From: Cristatella mucedo
Taxonomy: Eukaryota; Bryozoa; Phylactolaemata; Cristatellidae
DNA length: 64,000 nucleotides
NCBI GenBank assembly: GCA_009760855.2
Contig: WPIO01000011.1
Coordinates: 4,082,501 to 4,146,500 of the forward strand
Direction of reading: 5' to 3'
Under the pieces are notes generated by a model. It had not been told where the DNA came from. It did not search any database and was given only the letters and a program-made list of their open reading frames with translations. Positions within the stretch are counted from its first letter, which is position 1. Each line of letters opens with the position of its first letter. Positions 54,696 through 64,000 of the stretch are shown in pieces. The position numbers were made by a program, and so were the translations under genes.

Positions 54696-55445
54696 CTTGT
54701 TTAGATAAGGATACCACGTCTAAGTTGGTCCATGCATTTGTGACATCCCGTCTTGACTTCTGTAACTCACTGCTTGCTGGCCTACCGGCATGTGCAATCA
54801 GGCGATTACAGCCTGTGCAAAAACTTCGCAGCTAGGCTTGTCTGTCGTGAGCGTCGCAGTTGCCACATCACATTATTCTCGCCGACCTGCACTGGCTACC
54901 AGTCAAGCAACGGATTGACATCGAAGTTTTGTCACTCACTTTTAGGTCCCTTCATTCTTTGGCTCCAGCCTATCTCTCAGATCTACTCCCCCACCAGGCC
55001 AAGCATCGAACCACCTGCTTTTCGGAATCCAACAGTTTACCAATACCTCGTACAAACCTCAAATCCTTTGGAGACCGTGCATTCAGTTCGTATGCTCCCA
55101 AAGCCTGGAACTCACTCCCGACTTGCGTTACAACACCCCCTGACTTGACTACATTTAAAAAGAGCTTAAAAAACACAATTATTTAGGACAGCATTTAGTG
55201 GGTCCATGTGATTCGTCCTTAATGTGCTTATGCGTGCTGACACTGCATGCTGCCAGTAACCACACTTGCATGCTGACCCTGTGCATGTCACCCCTAACCA
55301 TATTATTCATGTTTTTCATTAGGCATGATATTACTCACCATTCAATAGTGTTTCCCTTTGCTGCAAATGTAAAGCGACTAGAAAGAGATTGAGTTCTTTG
55401 AGGGCGCTTTACCAAGTGCATTATTATTATTATTATTATTATTAT

Positions 55446-58199
55446 CTTCAGCGCTGAGCGTACCAGCCAACTTCATTTTTTCAAAGTTGTTATAAATGCT
55501 AAATCTGTATGATTTTAACTTAATTGTCCGAATCATCGTAAATTCTATCAATGAGCATGTTCTCAGTTAATAGATGTGCTGAATGTTTAAAGAATGCACA
55601 GCAGACTGTCTAACTGAATGCACAGCAGACAAGACAGCAGAGGTGAGACAATGCCAGGGTTAAGCATGAGAGCTGGCAGACGCTATCACATGTGCAGTGT
55701 ATCATGAAGGGTAGTTCATTCTCTATGCACTAATTATGCACCAATGTTCTGACATTTTCAGATATTTTAGGATGCGTAGATGAAGCTAAAGGCACCAACG
55801 CGTCTCTAGCTAATAACAGTGGTAATAACCTGACCTGAACCTCTAAAAATTAAAGGCTTAAAATGATGCAGAAGACCAGCTGGATGCTGGGACGGCGGTC
55901 GACAATGAAAACGGCAGCTGCAATGACGACGTCTATCAAATCTCAAGCTTTCATGTTTGTAAAGCATAACGTTATAGAGGTATCCTAACGTTGTAGAGGC
56001 AACCGAACATTCGACTAAATTTACTTTCACACCAGCAATGTCCGCCCAGCTGGGTGGTTTAATAAGTCAGCACGCTTGTTGATAAGCTAATACAATGTCG
56101 TTCGTTCATAGAGCCATCGCACGTTCTTCTTCTCGTTCAGTTTTGAATAAATTATCTGGAACATGGAGCCATGGATTGAACTCGAACACGAACATTATCT
56201 GCTACACATCGTTATCTATCTTAGTCGATTACGTAGATTGTCTTCTTACACGATTCCGGCAAGGACTGCCGTAAAGTAAGGAGATTACAGTGACATACTG
56301 GCACCATACATTGTCCAGATAATGAGAGCCTTAAATATCATTTACGGTTCCTGAATTTTACCGGATATGTAGCGGACATGGCATACACTTTTGTTTAAAT
56401 TATGGCAGGGCACACCAAGTAATAGCTAAAAGAATTTTGGTCTTTGAAGTGAGTCGTGTGCTATGGTTGATGCTCTTTACAAATGTTACTCTTTTTGGCT
56501 CAGCTTTACAGACTGTTCTTTTTTAACGCTTTCAACATCATACGTTGAATTATAAAAGTTCTTGATAGCTGCCACGCTCTGCTACTGTCGCGGTCCTGAG
56601 TGTGTCGAAGCAGCATCCATGAATTGCTTGAAGCTTACTTGACTCAGTCCTTACCTGGCAGGTGACTCCGAGGAATAGCTTCCGCTGTATCCACTGTGGT
56701 TGGCGTAAAGAACTTTAGTTCAGCTTCTCCTAAAATTCTGTAGAAAAATGTTATGTCAAAATTAGGAAAAGCCAGCGCATTTTAAAAATTGCCGAGCTAT
56801 TTGTGGATGTAAAATGTTCCAGCAAATAACAGGTGGCCCCACTGGCCGGTTGCACATAACCATCATATGCGAAAAATTTCGAGGGCTGAAAAATTATGTT
56901 ATCGGTATTGGCTCCTTCGTTTAAATAAGCGCGGAGATTTGTGACTATTGCTAAAGAAGCAGACAGAAAGACTGCAGATTTCATTTGACATTTCGACTGG
57001 CTTTCCAGCTCAATATTTGACCGGTTGTATTGGCCATCAGGCGGCTTTGTGTCACATGCAGCTACTCGTGAGAGCCAGCGTTAAACTTACTTCTAAACCA
57101 TCCAGAACTTGGGCGACGAGCGAAATAGGTGCTGACATCCGCGGAACAACGGCTTAGCTTGTGACCAAAGATGAGGGGTAGACGCTTTTCGGACCAGCGC
57201 AGCAGCGGAGCAGTGGGGAGAGGGGGCACTCCTGACCTGAGCCACTCCTGCGTAGGTGCAGGCTAGCAGGCGGGTGCCTCCGCTCGATAAGCGAGCATCC
57301 TGCGGCTACGCAGCAAAACTCAAAGCCGGCAATCGATTGGGACAAAAGAGTCCACCCTTGCAGGTTGGTCGTAGCCAGGTATTTATAAGCTGAAATCTCA
57401 AAGGCGTTATTATTATAGTATTATAAATCTGACACTTGTTCCAACCCGACAATGACATCTGGCACCAGCCCCCTTATTGAGCGGCTCCAGATTTAAGCGA
57501 GAGCTGGAGCGTTGCAGTCGCTATCACTACTTCACTGCCCAAGGAGCACTATCGCGCTACTTGACACCGGTACATCGGAGTGCAGGCTGGCAACTGCTCT
57601 AGGTCTATCAGTTTAGTTATAGCTCTAGGCAAAGCTATGAAAATGCCAGCATTGACTTGCAGTCGACTGGCAACCAGTTGACTTCGGATAACGTCCTGAC
57701 CTACGGTAGGCACTTACGCTTGGAAGAGACGAGCGAGCTAAATTCAAATGAATGAAATGCGTGAACACTCATTACTTTTACGCTATTTTCACACAATCCG
57801 AGAACGTACAATTGGTCAAAGTCTTTGCAATACGCGTTACCCACGACCAATGTGGGAGGCACGCACTCTGGATTAAATGCCGCTTTCCAAAAATACACCA
57901 AGAGACTGATTTACTCTCAGCTCCAAGCTATGCTATAAAAAATAAAACAATTTAATGGTCGAATGGTTGCATTCCCTAAATACTGTTTCTTTGGTTGCTT
58001 GGACTTGACTCGCTAGGAAAGTCTCAGCTGATAAGAGATTGCGCTTCTAACATACAACTCTTCATCCCCAACTAGTGCGCACTGTTGTCTACAGGCAGAA
58101 CACGGTACCTTGTTCTTTTGCTCTGGCATACCCATTCAAAATATTATCTTCTTAAGCATCACATTGTAACACTCACTCTTCTGACTCAAGCCCCCTAGC
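55446..58199. other. Unrecognised sequence
   Basis: A long stretch without recognised gene, RNA or repeat. Frames are short (under 80 codons). A minor direct repeat (GAATGCACAGCAGAC) occurs at about 55592 and 55617. Confidence 0.4.
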
Positions 58200-58470
58200 T
58201 GTGTGTAGAAGAATTCTACACATTTTGTATGGACCGTACCTTTGGTTCAAATGCTCGAAAAGCCGGAAACTCACTCCAAAGTGACGTCAAGTCGTGGGCT
58301 GACTAGATGACTATTGATAAAAATCTGAAATCCAGCATATTCGCACAGCATTCACTCAGTCAGTGAGAGTTGTCATTTGTGTGCTTTTCCCTGCTGAAAT
58401 TGGGCAATTGTATCACTTGCTTACTGCCATGCTATCATTTGTAGAGTGCTTATAATAAAAATATTTGCTA
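58200..58470 (+). mobile_element. LINE-A fragment, strongly diverged
   Basis: ATGGACCGTACCTTTGGTTC, AGCCGGAAACTCACTCCAA, CGCACAGCATTCACTCAGTC and TTGTGTGCTTTTCCCTGCTG follow the order of the LINE-A C-terminus and 3' UTR. The identity is low. Confidence 0.5.
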
Positions 58471-58980
58471 TTTGAATGCTAATAACTGTACTGTTAGTAG
58501 CCTTCTGATAAGATCACAAATCTAATTTCAAACGTGCCTGTACTGTATCTAGCTGTATTGGCAGTGAATAATACAGTCAGGGTTTATTTGCTGAGCGAGA
58601 TATCATTTAATCGTGCTGATTTAGCTTCTAAGCGGGTTGGAAGCGTTGCTGTGATGAATATCAAAACAGCAAGAGACTAGTTAAGTATTGCCGGTCTTTA
58701 TTGTCGTCCACAGCTATAAAAGTTAATAAAGAAAAGGCTGAATCAGCCTCACAGCAGAGGATCTTTTCCAGTTGCTTATTCGCGAGTTGCAGACCAAGTC
58801 GCCAAGCGAAGCCTTGGCTAGTTTAACCGCAGTTCTCCCTGATTAAGCTAAGCAGCTATCTGATCTAAATATTTTAGATTAAAAATAATTAGTGAGCGCT
58901 TGCAAGTTCCTAAAATCAATTATATCAGCAGTTACATGGTCTTTCTGAAATAGTAGGATTGAAAGTGTTACGCAATGTTC
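58471..58980. other. Unrecognised sequence
   Basis: AT-rich, nothing recognised. Confidence 0.4.
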
Positions 58981-58982
58981 TG

Positions 58983-59040
58983 TAGTTGATCTCCGCCTGT
59001 AACACCGCAAAGCCATAGTGACTAAGTGGTTGCAATGCAT
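58983..59040 (-). mobile_element. LINE-B terminal fragment
   Basis: GTTGATCTCCGCCTGTAACA followed by CCGCAAAGCCATAGTGAC is the reverse complement of the LINE-B 3' end. About 55 bp. Confidence 0.6.
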
Positions 59041-59089
59041 GACAGTTTTCAACAGAGTCTTGAACAGCTTTCGATGTGGTTACTGCCAA

Positions 59090-59830
59090 AAGCCTACACA
59101 ACTTCTTTATATAGAGTCAAAGAGAGTGTGCATACTTTGGTTCAATATTTCAAATCTTTATGCACCCAAAACCTGGAGCTAACCAGTAACCGCTATCGTG
59201 CTGCGACGATGCAATAAGGCGCTTGCAGTTGGTGCAACATTCTGCAGCTAGGCTTGTCTGTCGCGACTGTCCTAGCTGCCACATTCCACCACTTCTTACA
59301 GACCTGCTCCCAATCAAACAGCGTATCGAGTAAAAGGTTTTGTCCCTCACTTTTAGGTCCATTCATTCTCTGGCTCCAGCCTACCTCTCAGAAATACTCC
59401 CCCATCAGGCTCGTCCTCGTACGAACTCGAACTCGTACTCGTCGCGTTCTCGCTCGAATTGTTTAGCTGTTCCTTGAACTAACCTCAAATTCTGTGGAGA
59501 CCATGCATTTAGGTTCTGTGCTCCAAAATCGTGGAAGGCACTCACGACTGACGTCCCGAAGTCCTATGAATTGGTGATACTTAAAAAGAAGCTTACAACG
59601 CAACTGTTGTTTTCAGAATTTTCAAAGTCCATGTGATTTGTCCTTGTATGCTAATGCGCGCTGACAGTTTTCATGCTCTTACTAACTATAATTTGCATCT
59701 TAGGTACAGTGAATTTTACCACTAACGTTAACGAGTTGCTTCCTTTACATCATAATTTAAGTGCCTAGAAAGAGATCAGGCTATTTTAGGGCGCAACGTA
59801 AGAGTAATGTTACTTTGATTATTGATTATC
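59090..59830 (+). mobile_element. LINE-A fragment, diverged
   Basis: ACAATTCTGCAGCTAGGC-like codons, CTAGGCTTGTCTGTCGCGAC (RLVCRD), CAATCAAACAGCGTATCGAG (VKQRIE), CTCTGGCTCCAGCCTACCTC and ACCATGCATTTAGGTTCTGT mark the C-terminus. The 3' UTR ends near AAGAGATCAGGCTATTTTAG. A local insertion of a CGTACGAACTCG-type repeat at 59410-59455 interrupts it. Confidence 0.75.
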
Positions 59831-59964
59831 CCTCATCCTTAATCTCCCCGGTACGTGGTTGCTGGTGAGTACACCTTTTCTTTTCAGCTTCGGTTCTTTC
59901 GCAATCTTGATAAGAATAAATCCCAAAAAATAAATAAATAAATCTTTATAAAAAATAATAGTAA

Positions 59965-60478
59965 TCTTGAATAATGCAGTTGATAGAGCGCCCTCAGAGA
60001 ACTCAATCTCTTCCTAGGTGCTTTACATTTGCTTCAAAAGGAAATGTGATTGAATGGTGAGTAATATCATGCTTTATGAACAACATAAAAAACATGGTTA
60101 GGGGTGACATGCACACGGTCGGCATGCAAATGTGGTTAGTGGCAGCATGCACAGTGTCAGCACGCATAAGCACATCAAGGACGAATCACAGGGACCCACT
60201 AAATGCTGTCCTAAATAGGTGTGTTTTTAAGTTCTTTTTACATGTGGTCAAGTCAAGGGATGTTCTGACGCAAGTCGGGAGTGAGTTCCAGGCTTTGAGA
60301 GATTACGAGCTGAATGCACGGTCTCCAAAGGATTTGAGGTTTGTACGAGGTATTGGTAAACTGTTGGATTCCGAAAAGCGGGTGGTACGACGCTTAGCCT
60401 GGTGGGGAAGTAGATCTGAGATATAGGCTGGAGCCAAAGAATGAAGGGACCTAAAAGTGAGCGACAAAACCTTGAATA
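59965..60478 (-). mobile_element. LINE-A 3' fragment
   Basis: From CAGTTGATAGAGCGCCCTCA at the 3' end through the 3' UTR to the codons for HWLPV-like sequence, where it stops abruptly at CAAAACCTT (60475). It shares diagnostic bases with the copy at 41194-41822 (CTTTGAGAGA, GTAGATCTGAGATATAGG), so the two form a subfamily. Confidence 0.85.
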
Positions 60479-60789
60479 ATAATCTTGATAAAATATCTAT
60501 ATAAATAAATAAAGAATAAAATTAATAAAAATAGTATGAAAATATAAATAAACACAATAAATAAACTATATAAATAATAATAATCTTGATAAAAAAAATC
60601 TCCAAAACATTTTCCAACTACAAATTTAAAGTCTAACATTAGTTCGAAGTCATTTAAGGAAACTGTTTAACTTAAAGCTCAGCATCGCAAATATAAAACT
60701 CAAATTACAAACGTCTGGCAGTTTTCCGATACGCCAACGTAGCTGACGAAGCGGAAGCACAGGAAGTACCGGACGTGCTCGGGCGGCAC
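60479..60789. other. AT-rich spacer
   Basis: Composed largely of AAATAAATA-type sequence to about 60600, then unrecognised. Confidence 0.6.
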
Positions 60790-61440
60790 GAAATCTCTTT
60801 TAAGGCACTTTACATTTGCTGCAAAGGTAACAGGATCTAACAGTTAGTTGTAGCATGCTCAATGACAACATGCATAACATGATTAGGGTGACATGCACAG
60901 GGTCAGCATGCAAATATGGTTAGCGGCAGCATGCACAGTTCAGTAAGCGTAAGCAAGCAAAGGAAGAATCATATAGACCCACTAAATGCTGTGATAAATA
61001 TATGCGTCTTGAGCTTTTTGTTTTTAAATGAGGTCAAGTCAGGGGGATGTCGTGACCCCTGTCGGAGTTGAGTTCATGGCTTTGGGAGCATACGAACGTA
61101 AAACAAGGTTTCTAAAGGATTTGACGGTCGTACGAGATATAGGCAAACGATTAGATTGCGAAAAGTGGCTGGTATAATGCTTAGCCTGGTGGGGGGAGTA
61201 GATCTGATAGGTAGGCTGGAGCCAAAGAATGTGGGGACCTAAAAGCGCTGGTTTGGCCCAGTGGTTAAAGTGTTCGCCCCGACCAAGCTCTGGCCGAGAT
61301 CGCGGACTCGTGCCCCATGGCGTACATGAAGCGCCTGTATAGTGATCAAGTTATCTTATGGCGCTATACAAATTAATTATATTATTAATTAAAAGTGAAT
61401 GACAAATGGTCAATGAAAGCCCTCATTGTCCACAAGACAT
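60790..61440 (-). mobile_element. LINE-A fragment, diverged, interrupted by SINE-2
   Basis: The reverse-complemented LINE-A 3' UTR and C-terminal codons are recognisable (AAGGCACTTTACATTTGCTG, ATGCACAGGGTCAGCATGCA, GCTTAGCCTGGTGGGGGGAG). The LINE resumes at 61390 after the SINE-2 insertion with AAAAGTGAATGACAAATGG. Confidence 0.75.
61246..61389 (+). mobile_element. SINE-2 copy with target-site duplication
   Basis: It has the head GCTGGTTTGGCCCAGTGGTT, GCCCCGACCAAGCTCTGGCC, and the tail AAGCGCCTGTATAGTGATCA then CTTATGGCGCTATACAAATT. TAAAAG occurs at both ends (61240-61245 and 61390-61395), the duplicated target within LINE-A. This fixes the element's length at about 144 bp. Confidence 0.88.
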
Positions 61441-61592
61441 AAATGTCAGACGTCGTTTTCTCGCAGCTATTGGCGGCGTCGTCAAATTTACTGACCGGGT
61501 GCATATTTGAAAGTTTTCTTGGATGTTTTGATTTTTAATGTTTTTGCGTGACCATGGCCAAGTTCCTATCTTCCAATTTTAGTAAGTCGGGG

Positions 61593-62756
<1,164 letters not shown>

Positions 62757-62875
62757 ATTTTTTGTGGTTTAGCCCACGGGTAGGTGCTTTCTCTTCAAAG
62801 ATCAGGTCGTGGGCTCGAGTCCAGCAATGGGCAATCTTTTAATGCCTATGAAAAAAAGGAGCACTAAGTAGTAGT
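62757..62875 (+). mobile_element. SINE-1-like copy
   Basis: TGGTTTAGCCCACGGGTAGG (A-box side), CGTGGGCTCGAGTCCAGC (B-box) and AATGGGCAATCTTTTAATGC (body start) form the head and first body part of a SINE-1 relative. The tail is shortened. Confidence 0.7.
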
Positions 62876-62897
62876 AGTTTAGAAAGTGGGCGAATTT

Positions 62898-63055
62898 ACC
62901 AGCCTCATTCTTTATAGAGACAGGAGAGCCTTCACGGCTATGACCACCACTTTTAGTGAAAAATAAAGGATGACAACTGCAGGACTCGAACCTACGAACT
63001 GGTTTGTGAAGAGCGAGTCCCTAACCTGACGGGAAAAGACGGGGGTGCTACAAGC
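62898..63055 (-). mobile_element. SINE-1 copy
   Basis: ACCAGCCTCATTCTTTATAG (body complement), then GCAGGACTCGAACCTACGAA (B-box complement) and TCCCTAACCTGACGGG (A-box side). With 62757-62875 it forms a tail-to-tail SINE pair. Confidence 0.75.
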
Positions 63056-63204
63056 GGTGGCTATAGCTCTTGCCATTCTTTTTTGAATATTCAAATGTGG
63101 CCATTGAATAAGCTAAACTTTATCTTCTCCAAAGTTGCCCTCATTCCCCAGGTTCAGGTAAGCCCAGTTCGAGGATTGATTTGTTGCCTTCAACGTACTG
63201 TCAG

Positions 63205-63552
63205 TAATGCATTCTAACGCTTCCGACTTGCGTCAGAACATCACCTGACTTGACCGCGTTTAAAAAGAACTTAAAAACAAAAACACACATATTTAGGACA
63301 GCATTTAGTGGGTTCCCGTTATTCGTCCTTGATGTGCTTATGCGTGCTGACACTGTGCATGCTGCCACTAACCACATTTGCATGCTGACCCTGTGCATGT
63401 CACCCCTAACCATGTTATTCATGCTGTTTATTAAACATGATATTACTCACCATTCAATTGCATTTCCCTTTGCATCAAATTAAAGCGCTTAGAAAGACAT
63501 TGAGTTCTCTGAGGGCGCTTTATCAAGTGCATTATTATTATTATTATTATAA
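63205..63552 (+). mobile_element. LINE-A 3' fragment
   Basis: It begins within the ORF2 C-terminal codons (CGACTTGCGTCAGAACATC), runs through AAAGAACTTAAAAAC and the 3' UTR, and ends GGGCGCTTTATCAAGTGCAT with an (ATT)n tail at 63530-63550. Confidence 0.88.
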
Positions 63553-64000
63553 AGTATTTACTACGAGCCTCGTAGAGCAAGCTTTGTGCATTGTTAAAAC
63601 GCAGTCCTACTGTCCAAGAGCTTTCCTGGAGGGAAAACGGAAACGGCAGCTCCGCAAACGGAAGCTCCGCGAATAAGGGACTACGTGTCGCCGGTATATC
63701 TGATAATAAAGCCCAGGCCTCAGGGTCCTGCATTTAAACTTGACGAGTCGAGACTCAAAGAATCACTTCATCAGAAGCAACCTTTATTCCAGTGCTGATT
63801 TGTGAGGAACATGAATCTGCAGCTTGCGAGTCCTGTTCGGAGAAGCTACGAGGGCTCAGACTGCCTAAGCAGCCGCAGACGCCTGTGTAGTGGAAGAGCA
63901 GACGATGACTCGGCGGCAGTCCAGCCCAAATCCGTGCAGTGGATGCATCTGTGGGAACATCCATCTACCACAAACTGCCGCCAGCTGTCGGGCGGGTTCG
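63553..64000. other. Unrecognised sequence to window end
   Basis: A short imperfect repeat (CGGAAACGGCAGCTCCGCAA, then ACGGAAGCTCCGCG) lies at 63638-63672. Nothing else was recognised. Confidence 0.4.

Larger units (their letters stand above)
53095..55445 (+). mobile_element. Longest LINE-A (L2-type) copy
   Basis: This copy runs from the linker before the reverse transcriptase to the (ATT)n tail (55420-55444). The endonuclease domain is absent, so it is 5'-truncated. L2-type LINEs copy their RNA at the target site using ORF2. Downstream of the 352-codon frame, single-frame pieces (54460-54678, 54620-54835, 54860-55186) cover the rest of ORF2. A 61-bp internal tandem duplication lies at 54574-54695. 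Frameshifts and stops disable it. Confidence 0.92.

Noticed and set aside
54970-55176. Recurrent plus/minus frames reading SGDVLTQVGSEFQALGAYE
   Set aside because: This peptide recurs opposite every LINE-A copy and is the antisense translation of the ORF2 C-terminus.

Overview
The window looks like nuclear DNA from an invertebrate animal. It has no bacterial gene layout. Instead it holds an intron-split cytochrome P450 gene with GT-AG splice sites, eukaryotic tRNA-Val genes with internal promoter boxes and T-run terminators, several families of LINE and tRNA-derived SINE, LTR retrotransposon remains, and long microsatellites. I cannot name the species from the sequence. The P450 is of the CYP2-like animal type.

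The one clearly intact protein-coding gene is the P450, on the minus strand from 46495 down to 40839. It has five exons, and all four introns are phase 1. Spliced, it encodes 497 residues with every hallmark motif present. Intron 1 carries an old LINE with a SINE inserted in it, and intron 4 carries a 3'-truncated LINE.

Repeats cover most of the rest. LINE-A, an L2-type element whose 3' tail is (ATT)n, is present in about twenty copies on both strands; the best copies are at 53095-55445 and 35876-37200. LINE-B has an (ATTAC)n-like tail and LINE-C is a third related family. SINE-1 and SINE-2 both have tRNA-like heads. SINE-2 carries a 3' tail matching the LINE-A tail, which suggests LINE-A mobilises it.

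LTR elements include a decayed Ty3/Gypsy-type element on the minus strand (about 32050-27313) split by two LINE-A insertions, with a relative of its short LTR alone at 11466-11604. A second LTR family is present as two solo LTRs (3345-4071 and 24028-24774). Two further LTR candidates lie at 8813-9627 and 35241-35861.

Three tRNA-Val(CAC) genes are present. Two sit head to head on opposite strands in an inverted duplication (10090-10730) and the third is at 32423-32494. The remaining stretches hold short open frames or unrecognised sequence. A possible secreted peptide ORF (25932-26174) and a membrane-protein-like frame (14128-14826) are the best unexplained coding candidates.
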